Source: Monoraphidium neglectum
Taxonomy: Eukaryota; Chlorophyta; Chlorophyceae; Sphaeropleales; Selenastraceae
NCBI RefSeq assembly: GCF_000611645.1
Contig: NW_014013580.1
Coordinates: forward strand, 2,105-52,230
Reading direction: 5' to 3'
Length of the DNA: 50,126 bases
Shown here: one piece after another, positions 21,547 through 32,500 of the stretch
Numbering within the stretch: position 1 is the first letter of the stretch
Layout of the letters: each line of letters opens with the position of its first letter
The notes under the pieces: model-generated
Databases searched by the model: none
What the model saw: only the letters and a program-made list of their open reading frames with translations
What the model was told of the DNA's origin: nothing
Position numbers and translations under genes: made by a program

Positions 21547-24500
21547 ATGCCGCCACGCAAGAGCTTCGGCCTCTCACTGCAGCTGCCCGCGGATGGCGAA
21601 GCCTCACCGCCTGGCCCGCCGGATGCAGCGCCGACCCGGCCTGACGCTGCACGCAACATGCTGCGGGTGAGGGGGGATGGCGAGTGACATCGATTCGTGC
21701 AGGCAGCAGAATGCAGTGGTGTGGGCTTTGCCTGCAATGGGCTTCTTCGACACACACATCTTTGACAACCTCTGTTATCACCCAGGACTCATTTGAAATG
21801 GGCAGCAACGGAGCCGTGACAGTGCTGAGCAAGTCCATCACGCCCTATCAGTTCAGCTCAGAAGGCATGATCAAGGCAGCCAGCAGGCAGCAGCCCCAGC
21901 ACCACTACAGGGTGGGTGGTGGGACCAAACATCCTGCCTGCATTGTTGATTTTCCCCAACCTGCGGAACAGCAGTTGTACCCACAGCCAGCTGCAACTTC
22001 AAACGCGTGTGCGTTGGTCCGCAGGTGTCAGAGGCAGACATGTTTGTCATCAAGACGCTGGGCCGCGGCGCCAGCAGCGTGGTGCGTGTGCAGAGGCAAT
22101 TGATTGAGGCTTGCCGCAAGGCCGTCACATCACCTGGGGTTGCTTTTCTGTCGTAAGAGTGCCATCCGTCAAGTTATGTTTGTTGCGCTTTTATGCCTCA
22201 CACAGTCTTGTGATGCAATCAACAATGCAATCGGCGTAAAATTGTCACCTAGGTGTTCAAGAGTTTCCTCATTCGCGAGGGCAAGTTTGTGGCGCTCAAG
22301 AAGATCAACATCCTGCAGAAGGTGAGTACTGGTGTGTGTGCCTGGGGGCGAGGGAGGGGTAATTGGAGGTCCATGGAACCCGCTCTGCAGCACACAACTC
22401 AGGACACAGCGATTATTGCTGCCTCATTCTGTTCAGAAGTTGCCATTGTGCCGCACACGCCCTTTGCAGGAGACGCGCCAGCAGATGATGAACGACGTCA
22501 AGGCGCTGTGCGATGCGCCGAACGTGCCGGGCCTCATCAACTTTTACGGCGCATACCACGTGCCAGACAGCGGCCAGGTGTGGCAGCAAGGGAGGTCTGT
22601 TTATCAGGGATGCTGGTGGTTGCCCATTATAAACCATAAGGGATGGTGGCGGCGTTATTGTCGCACCCAGAAGGGCCTCTGCTTTTGCCTTGGCTGCAAC
22701 CCCACAGCCTCAGATTTCAATTGTGCTGGAGTACATGGACGGGGGATCCCTGGCGGATGTGCTGCGCAAGGTAGGCAGGGCCGAGAGTGGAGGGCGGCCG
22801 GGAGAGCATGCAGCCCCCTGGGACCCTTCCAACTAGCCTTGCGAAGAGCTGGGAGCCCACACGTCTAGAAACATGCTGGGCAGCAGCAAACTTGTGCGCG
22901 AGGGTGCTCACATCGGTCAGGAGGCACAGCGCGCGCGAACTGGACACCCTTTTCACCCCCCCTGCAGGTTGGAGTGATACCCGAGGGCATCCTCAGCCGC
23001 ATCACAGCGCGCGTGCTGCAGGGGCTGGCCTTCTTGCACAGGAAGCACCTGGTGGGTTGTCCAAGGGGCGTTCAACTGCTCTGCATGCAGCTTGGATCAG
23101 AACGTTATGGAGGATGGAGGGTGGGGGATGGAGGAGCCTGCCACCTCTGCTCCTTGCATTGACCTGGGGCTCCTCATGATGTGCGGAAGCTGATGCGTCG
23201 TCACTGTCCCTGCTGCTGTTCCCTTCCCCAGGTGCACAGAGACATCAAGGTACCGCTGGGAGGTCACAAGAGCACCACGGCTCACTATTCCGCCACAGCC
23301 GCCTCCGCGTGTCATAATGTCACGTTGCCCTGCACAATTGCACTGCTCAGTGACTATCAACACAGCCAACTCAACCAGCGCCATCGCCCCACTTGCCGCC
23401 TGCAGCCTGCAAACATCCTGATGAGCCTGCAGGGGGAGGCCAAGATCGCAGACTTTGGCATCAGCGCGTTTGTGGCCAACACCGTCGCAAACGTGCGCGG
23501 GCCAGTGAGCCTGCGGCTGGCACTGTTGGTTGCTTGAGGGAATGCACATGGACTCACGTCCCTTCACCACCCGTCATAGCTGAGCCCGCCCACTCCCTTC
23601 ACTGCCCGGCTCGTCCACGCAGTGCAACACATTCACGGGCACGGTGCGCGGGGCTGTTGCCTGTTGCATTTATGAGCTTGCAGAGGGCATGCATGAATGC
23701 CATTGCACTTCTGCTCGGCTCGCTGATGGCTGGTCAGCATCAGCCGGTGCCTGCCGCCGTCAATATGTCGACCTGTGCAAATACATGTGCCCCGACCGCT
23801 CACCAGGTCACCTACATGTCACCCGAGCGGATTGAAGGCAAGCCATACAGCTTCCCAGCAGACATATGGTGTGGAGGGGGGGTGGGGTGGGGTAGGGGGC
23901 AAGCGGCTAGTTGTTGCAGCCGGCAAGATCTTGTTGTGCTGAAGCAGTGGTACGAAGATGTGGGTGCAACGTCTCAGGGCCTGGCGAGAAAGCGCTCAAG
24001 CTGGTAATATTGGCTGCCAGCCTACACTGTGTGAAAAATGCCCTGGACGTCATACCTCCCCATGAACCCCAACTGCCCGCCCTCTGCCGCCCTCCCCCGT
24101 TCCAGGAGCCTGGGCCTGGTGCTGGTGGAGGCCGCCACGGGGCGCTACCCCTACGACGCGCACAGCGGCCCAGTGGAGCTCATGATACAGGTGACACGCT
24201 GATGGCGGCACCAGGAGGTCACCCTGAGCGCGATCAAACACTCTCTGGTGTGGCTCAAATTGCTGTGTCAGCCACATAGGAGCCGGCGTCTTCCCCTACC
24301 CTCTGCCACCCACCTCCCTATCCCCCACCCCTCTGAAGATCCTGCACGACGAGGCACCACTGCCACCAGCCGGCAAGTGCAGCGAGGAACTGCGCGACTT
24401 CCTGCGTTGCTGCCTCACACTTGACCCCAAGCGGCGACCAAGGGCCGAGCAGCTGCTGCAGCACCCATTTGTGACGCGGCACGCGGTTGGTGCCCCAGGG

Positions 24501-25553
24501 GCTGGCGATGCAGGGGAGGGTCGGCGTTTCATGTCTGTCATGGTGGACCCCCTGGAGAGGTGCGCATCGAACAATGTTCTTGGGGCAGCGTGCTTGTGGT
24601 TACCAGCTTGCGTCGTCTGTGATGGCGGGGGCGGCTCGGGCACGCATCCGTTGTTGCCGATGAATGGTTGCACGACTCCTGCTGGCCCTGCCTTGGGTAA
24701 TAGCCTCCTTCCTCGCCACTCTCTTGTCGTGCACCATACCACCGCACCAGGATGGATGAAATATCGTTCCAGTTTGCCTGGATGTACTACGCCTCGCTGT
24801 CAAAGGGGCCGCAGGGCCTGCGGCGGCTTGGAGGCCTCTACTCCTCCACCTCGGTAAGGCAGGGGAGGATTGAGCCGTCATAGACGTTTTCCCCTTGATT
24901 GTCTGTGCGCTCGCACTCGTGGCGCGAGGGCAACGCAACGAACAGCATACCACATCTCTCTCCTCTTACCCGTGCGGGCGCTAGGTGCTTCACCACGAGG
25001 GCACTGTGTGCTGCGGGCGCGAGGCCATTGTGGCGCGGCAGCAGCAGTACGCAGCGGCAGGGGCGAGCGACGCAGTGTGGCACATCAAGACGGTGGACTC
25101 GCAGCCATTGGGCGTGGTGGGTGGCGTAGCTTTGTTCGGTGGGGCTGGGGACAGAGGGTGTGATTGATGATTGTCCTTTGACCTGACGTTTCAGGACCGT
25201 TTGAAGTGCCATGTTGACGCGGGTCCCGTCTTGGCTCTTGGATATGCTGCATTTTTCTGCCACTCACTTTTTATTTGCAGGACGGAACAATCCTGGTGCA
25301 TGTGGACGGCAGGGTGTCGCGCGGCGGCAGCGGCCGGGATGCAGGCGGCTCAGCAGCATGGACAGCCAACAGCGGCGAATGTAGCTGCAGCGGCGATGAC
25401 GGCCCTGACTTGGGCACGGCCACAGCCTCTGGCAGCAGCAGCGGCGGGGCGGCGGCCTTGAGCGTTCCGTTTGCTGAGTCATTCATCCTGAAGCGGTCGC
25501 CCACTGGGGGTGAGTACTTCATCACTAACCAGGCCATGCGGACACTCTTGTAA
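21547..25553 (+). CDS. MKK3: MAP kinase kinase, MKK3 type, with C-terminal NTF2-like domain
   Basis: Sixteen exons: 21547-21666, 21786-21911, 22025-22081, 22253-22321, 22470-22577, 22714-22770, 22968-23051, 23232-23249, 23406-23492, 23623-23643, 23807-23868, 24106-24190, 24339-24559, 24751-24853, 24985-25116 and 25281-25553 (540 residues; Arabidopsis MKK3 is similar in size). Kinase motifs: glycine loop LGRGASSVV (93-101), FVALKK (Lys117), HRDIKPANIL (Asp211), DFGIS (Asp229), and TYMSPERIEGKPYSFPADIW. The activation loop has Thr239 and Thr245, matching the plant S/T-x5-S/T phosphorylation spacing. Residues about 373-540 (MDEISFQFAWMYYASLSKGP; TILVHVDGRV; FAESFILKR) read as an NTF2-like fold, the hallmark of MKK3. 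Exons 8 and 10 are only 18 and 21 nt. The donor of exon 15 could be 3 nt earlier. Upstream and downstream partners cannot be told from sequence. Confidence 0.9.
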
Positions 25554-26028
25554 TGGCAATGAGGTTGATTTAGCTTTGTGAGCACTTCAGTACGTTGGCA
25601 ACAAGAAATCATGATCTGTGAAGGAGTGTCAGCTTGGCGCCGTGCCGCGGCGCGACCGCCCATTTATGGATAGCTGGGCTTCAGGCGCCCCTATGGAGCT
25701 ATACTACAGGAGCTGAGCTGGCTCCTGTGCATGCCCTTTTTAAATTCCATACGCTTCTGACTTTCTTCACTGTCGTTTGCATGGTGGGTGCGTCAGTCCA
25801 CGGTGGGTGCGTCCGTCAAGGCCCCAATGGGAGGCCAGCGTGCTGTGTGGGCCGGTGCGGTCGACTGAAAGACCTGGACAAGCAGCTGCGCCAACCTCCC
25901 CGCCAAAACGGACATCCCTGCATACATCGCAAGCAGACGTACCAGAATTGATTGTGCAAGTAGGTCGTCAAGTATATTACGCAGGCAGCAGCCAAACAGC
26001 CAGCAGCCACCCAGATCACACAAGCATC
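25554..26028. other. Intergenic region between MKK3-type and C1-like genes
   Basis: About 475 bases should hold the MKK3 3' UTR and the promoter and 5' UTR of the KH gene. A direct repeat GGTGGGTGCGTC occurs twice around 25784-25812. No ORF of note. Confidence 0.45.
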
Positions 26029-28104
26029 ATGGCAGAGGACGCGGCAGCGCCCGTGTCGGATCTGGAGCAGCAGGAGGAACAGCAGCAGGAAGCAGTTCCC
26101 GAGCAGGCCGAGGAGGCCGGGCTGAAGAAGCGTGAGCGCGGGGACGACGAGGACGAGCAGGAGCCCACCGCCAAGCGTCCCAACCACAACGTGAGGGCAC
26201 CTCACAGAACTTTGTTTTGGGGTAGGCTGTTGAAGGGAAGGGTCTGCTGAACTCCTCTGAGGACCTCGGAGCGGAGGGAGGGGCATTCACTGCTGTCGCA
26301 CCCATCCATCCAAGCCGAGCTTAGCCTGGCATAAGTCATCAAATTATCTTCCGTCACCTGTCTGTCTCTGCCGCTCTCTGCTGTGTTGCGCGTTCACGGC
26401 AGGCCGAGGATGAGGAAGATCCGCCTGCCGCCGACGAACTGCCTGCCGCCACTGCAGAGGCAGCGCAGCAGGACGCGCCAGTGGAGGCTGCTGCGGATGG
26501 TGGCGACTGCCCTGACAATGCCGGCGGCGCCGCCGCCGACCCCCCGGCCGAGGGTGCGGCCCCGGCCGCGGCCGCGGACGAGGCGGCTGCTGGCAACCCT
26601 GGCCCTGCCGGTGGCAACCCTGGGACGGGCGCGGGCGTGCCGGCCGGGCACTCGCCTGACGACCGCGAGTACACGGTGCACCCGGACGGCACTGTGAGCG
26701 AGGTGCTGCACATCGCCAAGACCATGATTGGCAAGCTCATCGGCAAAGCAGGCGCCACCATAATGGGCCTGCAGGCGTCCACCGGCGCGTCCATCCAGGT
26801 GGACCAGGCGACAGCGACGCGTGGTGGCGAGTGCAGGCGCGTGACGATCAAGGGCACCGCCGCCCAGGTGGAGAGCGCCAAGGCGCAGGTCGAGGCGGTG
26901 CTGGCCGCCGATGCGCCCGGGGCTGCGCCGGCGTCTGGGGAGACGAGCACCGACGTGCGCTGCCCTCAGGCCGTGGTGGGGCGCATCATCGGGCGCGCAG
27001 GCGAGACAATCAAGCTGCTGCAGGCTGCCAGTGGTGCCTACATCCTGGTCAACCAGAACTTCCCCGACGGGGAGGACCGCATTGTGACGGTGTCAGGCAG
27101 CAACGACTCGGTGGAGCGCGCCGCCAACATGATCCGCGACCTCATCGCCAGCGACCAGAACACCGTGCAAAGCGTCATCCAGAAGGTGGGGCAGTGGGGC
27201 CAGGGGGGTGGTGGTGCAGAGGGTGGCTCACAGTGCGGTGTTGCGCATCGCGGAGGAGGAAAGGCCGGGGGCTGCTGTGGGCAGCAGCAGCGAGTGGGCC
27301 GAACTGGGCGGTGCCGGGCTCGCCTTTGCACACCCACCCCTTCCTCCTGCGTGCCCCCCATCCGTGGCATCAATCCCTGGCCCCTAATCCTGTTGTCCAT
27401 TGCATCCCCTTTCAAACACTTTACCCTCACAGTATGGCCACGGCAAGACCATCAAGCTGCAGTGCCCACGCAGCGCCGTGGGCCGCATCATCGGCCGCGG
27501 CGGCGAGACTGTCAAGATGCTGCAGCGCAAGTACAATGCCAGCGTGCAGATCAACCAGTCCACTGACCCCATGGACATCACCATCATCGCGTCGCCCCAC
27601 GAGGCCGAGGCCTGCCAGGCGGAGATAAACCACATCATCATGCACCCAGACATGCCCATGGGCGGCGGCGGCGGCATGGGGCCCGGCTTTCGCGGCGGCC
27701 CCGGTGGCGGCGGCATGGGCCCGCGCCCCGGTTATGGCGGCGGCGGCATGCCCGGCCCCTACGGCATGGGCATGCCAGGAATGTATGGCGCGATGCCCTA
27801 TGGCGGCATGATGCCGCCCTACGGGGGCTACGGCATGGGTATGCCCCCGGCTGCCATGCCGGCCTATGGAGGCTACGCCATGGGCGGCGGGTACGATGCA
27901 GCGGCTTACGGCGGCGCAGGCGGCTACGGCGGGGGTGCCGCTGTGGGGGCCCAGCAGCAGTATGGCGGACCAGCTGGTGGGGTGGGCGCAGGCGGCGCGG
28001 CTGCCTCCGTGTGGCAGGCGATCCCTGACGACCAGGGCCGCACTTACTACTACAACTCGCAGACGGGCGTCAGCCAGTGGGAGAAGCCTGCGGATATGCC
28101 CTGA
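26029..28104 (+). CDS. C1: Three-KH plus WW RNA-binding protein, like CHLAMY1 subunit C1
   Basis: Three exons: 26029-26190, 26403-27185 and 27433-28104 (538 residues). An acidic, Glu/Gln/Ala-rich N-terminus (1-150) carries a basic patch KKRERGDDEDEQEPTAKRPN. Then come KH1 (about 152-222, GKLIGKAGATI), KH2 (about 238-308, GRIIGRAGETI) and KH3 (about 320-390, GRIIGRGGETV), each with an intact GxxG loop. Residues about 390-505 are Gly/Met/Pro/Tyr-rich, a prion-like disordered tract. A WW domain ends the protein (508-538, AIPDDQGRTYYYNSQTGVSQ). KH-KH-KH-WW is the architecture of C1 in the Chlamydomonas circadian RNA-binding complex CHLAMY1, which binds UG-repeat elements in 3' UTRs with the RRM protein C3. 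Orthology is inferred from architecture. Confidence 0.87.
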
Positions 28105-29057
28105 GCGTCGCCAGCAGGAGCAGGGCAGGGGAGCGGGGGGCGCCAGGGTGGTCCGGTGGGGTTGGGGGTCGAGCTGAGCACCGCACTCTGTGGCACTGCA
28201 GACTGCCTCTCATAGGGAGCCGACTGCTCCCAAAGCAGCCTTGGCGGGCTGATTTCACGTGTCGATTGCCCCCATGATGTTTTTCGCGACAAGCGCGCCC
28301 GGCGGGCTTTTACCCCCTAGCGCGTGGCATTACGCATCATTGTTCGTAGCCCACGGTGCCTGGTGCGGGATGCACACTGGGTTAGCCTTACACTGCCCTG
28401 CGCACAGCGTTTTGCAAGCGCTTCATGCTTTGCGGCCAAGCGATGCCTCAGCTGTGGAATGCGCCTTGAAACACAGCTGCTTGCCCTGCTGCTCAGCCGG
28501 CCACCATACAAGGCAGTCGTTCCGTCATGCATTGTGCCGACACGCTCTGACGCCACTTCGCGGTGCAGGCTCCTCTGCGCACGTCGACTGCACCAGCACC
28601 CACACAGGTTTTGTGCCTCTGTTTGCGTTTGCTGGCACGCCTTGCTGCCTGCGCTGCTGCCTTGGCCTGGTGGCGTTCAGCCGCGTGCGTCATGCGTCCC
28701 GCCTTGCATCGCTTTGGCGCCTGTGGGATTGCCGCTGTGGCTGGTCTTTGCCCGTGTCATGCGTGAGTGTCATCCAGCATCCAACAAACCACCCCTTGGT
28801 TGGGGCTACCACCTTGGAGGCACTCGATGGCGACTCAACCCAACACAATCAACACGTGGAGGCGGCATCGCTGCAGCGCGGCTGCGGCGGTGCATCACAG
28901 AGGCAAGGCCGCGCCAGCTTGCACTGACCAAGCCGCCTGCGCTTTTGCAAGCCGTGCGTTGTGCTCGACTTGGGAGTGCTTGCGCCGAAGCAGCAGCGTG
29001 CCTGTTGTTTGCTGATACAAATGGCAAGGGCTTGCATTGTGCGTGGAGCGCTGCCGC

Positions 29058-29104
<47 letters not shown>

Positions 29105-29593
29105 GTAGCGGCTGTGTTCTCTGCAGCCGACAATGCCCAACAACAACCAAGCGTGTGCGCAAATCAAGGCCTGGCTGCAGTGGCTGCAGCGCCGTCGCCT
29201 TGGTTGCCAATTCCAGCAAGCAGCCAGCGACAACAGCAGCGCGCATATGAAGGGAGAACAGGCAAGCGGCGGGCGGCCGCATGAAGGCAGTGGCATTTTG
29301 CCTGCATTCGCACTTGCGCTTTTGTGTAGGTCAGGCATGTCGATGCTATGCAAGCCGCTGTTGTGTCTGTTTGTGTGACATGTCGCTCGCCGTGCTCACA
29401 ACCTCGCTTGTATGTGAACGCATATGCCTCTAGTAACAAACTCTGGGCCCAAGTTGCATTGAATGGTTTGCTGGTGTATGTGAAGGGTACAGTGATTACA
29501 ACCTCGCAAAACAGCCCGCGCAGAGGCAGCAGGCTGGTGCACAGAAAGCAGACGCAGGCGGTAACAGAGCGACGTGCACTCTGGAGGCAGGAC
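28105..29593. other. Convergent intergenic region with a CTG repeat
   Basis: This lies between the stops of the C1-like gene (plus) and the giant gene (minus), so both 3' UTRs fall here. It has a long open frame on each strand around the CTG tract, but these lack ATG starts or family-like sequence. No RNA gene seen. Confidence 0.5.
29060..29101 (+). repeat. (CTG)14 trinucleotide repeat, apparently non-coding
   Basis: Fourteen uninterrupted CTG units (CAG on the other strand) lie 493 bases beyond the predicted stop of the giant minus-strand gene. It is the same repeat type as the coding tract at 40182-40226. Confidence 0.9.
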
Positions 29594-32500
29594 TTACATC
29601 AGCACTGCCGACAGCATGCGCAGCGGGGAAAAGCCACCATAGATATCAGATGCGTTGTGCCACAGCCCATAAGCAGTGCCTGGAACCAGCTGCGCCCCAG
29701 TGCAGTCACGGCTGATGGAAACATTGTAGGTATAAGCGGTGTCAAACACCGGGAACATCCCCCAGGCCAGCACCTCAACCACATTGCGCACCAATTGGTA
29801 CCGAACCAGGCCCGGCCGTGACAAAGCAAAGGTAAAGATCAGCGCACGCTCACCACCAGCTCCCACGCTGGTGAGCGCTGCTGTTGTGAATGTCATGCTT
29901 GCATCATCTGTCATCACCAGCGGTGCTCTGAGGGGCGTGCCTGCTGGCAGGGTCGGCGCGCTGCTGCCCGCAAGTGTGGCGTCCCAAGGTGAGTATGGCA
30001 GTGGTTGGCGGTTGTTTGCCTCAAGGGCAGGCGGTGTATTGTTGCATGGCGTAGTGGTGACGGGGTCGCAGGGCCCAGCCAGGCCCGAGGTGTCATACAC
30101 TGGCGGCTCGCAGGCGCTGGTCCATCCCTTGTATGTTGGCAGGTCGTCCTCTGCCAACAGGTACAGGGTGTGGGCTCGAGAAGCATACGACACAGGGTAC
30201 CCTGGGTACAAGGCAGTGGTCAAGACGTGGCAGTATTGAGAAGCATTGGGTTGGGTGAGGCATTGCAGGCTGCGCAGCGCAAGGCAGGTTGCACGAATAC
30301 TGCTCACATGCGCTGTCTTGCACTTCCTGCATACTCACATGGTGCTGCGCACACGAGGCTGGTACTTGTCGCGTCGCGCAGCGGTTCATAGGGGTTCGCA
30401 GGCAGCTCTCCGCTGAGAGTGACAACATCACGAAGCCCTGCGCTAGCAGCAAAGGGCAGCCTGCCGTACGCCACAGGTGCACAGTAGCGACTGCCACAGG
30501 TGCACTTTCTGGCGTCCTGGAGATTGGCCCCTGCCTTCAGCTCGGCCTCGGTGGGGTCAGCTGATGGAGGGATCGGGTGCGTAAACAAGGGCAAGGTGGA
30601 ATGAGGCCGGCCTGCATCCGTGCAGGCACGCATGTCGACATAAGCATACATTACCCCGCCAGGCTTCTAGCTCTCCACGTTACCTACCACCCCCCCTCCA
30701 AAACGTCTGCATTCCGAGCTGAGCCCTGGCCACGCAGCATCGTTTGCGCACACTGCCCTGCTCACCGGTGATGCAGGCTGGGTCGCCGTAAATTGCAAAG
30801 CTCACAGCTCCCGGCTCGTCCAGTCCCAGGTCAAGGGCCACGCTGAATGACCCTGTGCTTGCATTGGCCCCGCCGCCACCACTGACCAGCCACGCAGCCG
30901 TGAAGCTGGGCGGCTGCGTGTCCGGCACTAGTGCCCCCGACAGCGCGGTGACACCGGTGGCCAGCGCCAGGCCACTGCGCACCGCCAGCAGCACGGTGTA
31001 GTTGGTGCCAGGTGTGAGGCCTGTGGCGTTGGCAGCATAGAAATGCGGCCCTCGTGCCGCGTCTGCTACCAAGGTCACAGCGCCACTGCCCTCAATGTCG
31101 GCTGCGCTGGGTGGGGCGCCCGCCAAGTCCAGGCCTGCGCTGGGCACAGCCCTGAACACGATGGTGTAATCCCCTGTCATGTTGGCGGTGATCTCCAGGG
31201 TGGTGTCTGTGGCGTTGCCGGCGCGTGGCCACGTGGGCTGGTAGGTGTCTTGCACGTTGACGGCCACGACGGTGCTGGCGTTGCCAAAGGTCAGAGTCAG
31301 GTTGGCGGATCCCGGAGCAGAGGGCACGAGGCGGTTGTCTAGGAGCGGATATGTGGCATAGCCTGCCGAATTGTTGGAGAGAGGATGTGCGATGGACAAA
31401 CAATTCAATATCCAAGGGATCAGGTCGCGCTGCCGCCGCAAGACCTATTTGAGTGTGCCAATGGTGCAACACCAACTCAGGTCGTTTTGGGGCTGGTGGG
31501 AACCCACACAGCAAACGGGGCAAGTGAAGCGCCTGTGCAGCACGCTGAGCGTTCATCAACAAGTGCCACACCTGAAACTCACCTGGGTCTGAAGGGTAGC
31601 CACGCACAACGTCAAAGATAGCCGAGTCACTGCTGTTGAAGTCCACCCAATTGTGGTTGCTGAGATCAGCCATGGGGCATGCGCCTGGCTGTGCACTGCA
31701 ATTGGTCAGCACCGCGGTCGGCCACAGCGTCGCCTGGTCAAAGTTTCGCGCATCGCATCGCAGCAGCCGCAGCGTCGCACCAAGCGGCGCCACAGCCGGC
31801 GGCAGTGCTGGCGGGGCAACTGCTGCTGGCGGCTGGGTATACAGCAGTAACGTTCGCAGCCCTACGACCGCGACGGTGACGCTGGCGCTCAGCGGCGTAG
31901 CCGAGCCTTCAAATGCGACGTAAGCCGTGACGGTGCAGCTGTCTCCTAGGGAGCCGGAGCTGCCAGCCACCACTTGAAGCGTCCAGCCGCTGCTCCCACC
32001 TCCAGTGGTGCTGCACAATGTGGCCCCGGCTGTGACTGTGAAGTTGGTACGTGCATCAGCACTGAAATCGCGCACGCTGCCGTCGTCAAAAGAAACCGTC
32101 AGGGACAGCGCTGAGCTGGTGGGCAGCGACATGGGCGGCAGTGCCGCAGGATCAGTGGCAGAGGTGATGACGGCCGGCTCAGCAGCCAGGTCAGTGATGG
32201 CGACCGGTGCTGGCAGGGCCAGTACAAGCTTGCCTGTGCCGACGCCAAGCGGCCGCGAGCACACCTCCCAGGAAGCTGCCAAGAACGCGCCGCACTGCGA
32301 GACAGCGCCGCTGCCTGAAACACTGGCATTCACTGTCACCAGCGACGCGCCTGCTGCATCGGTCGAGAGCGCAAAGGGCAGTGGCGCTGCTGTTGCAGCT
32401 GCGCCGCCTGATGGCATGGCCAGCGACAGTGCTGCGCGATCACTGACGTCAACGGTGCTCCCATCGCTGAATTGTGCGTACGTCACTACACGCGCCGTCA

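Noticed and set aside
28324..29250. Open frame of 308 codons on the plus strand with a poly-Ala tract
   Set aside because: It starts at GTG with no early ATG. The poly-Ala is the CTG repeat read in another frame, the composition is Arg/Cys/Leu-rich noise, and it lies in the expected 3' UTR zone of the C1-like gene.
29164..29439. Minus-strand open frame just beyond the giant gene's stop, as a possible last exon
   Set aside because: It can be reached by splicing at GTAAGT, but the translation is Cys/His/Ala-rich without module-like sequence and ends in a repeat-poor run. More likely 3' UTR.
30203..30338. Alternative join of exons 14 and 15 of the giant gene using donor GT|GTGCGC and acceptor GCGCAG near 30256
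   Set aside because: It is in phase too, but the chosen GTGAGT donor and CCCAG acceptor are closer to consensus. The choice changes about 20 residues only.
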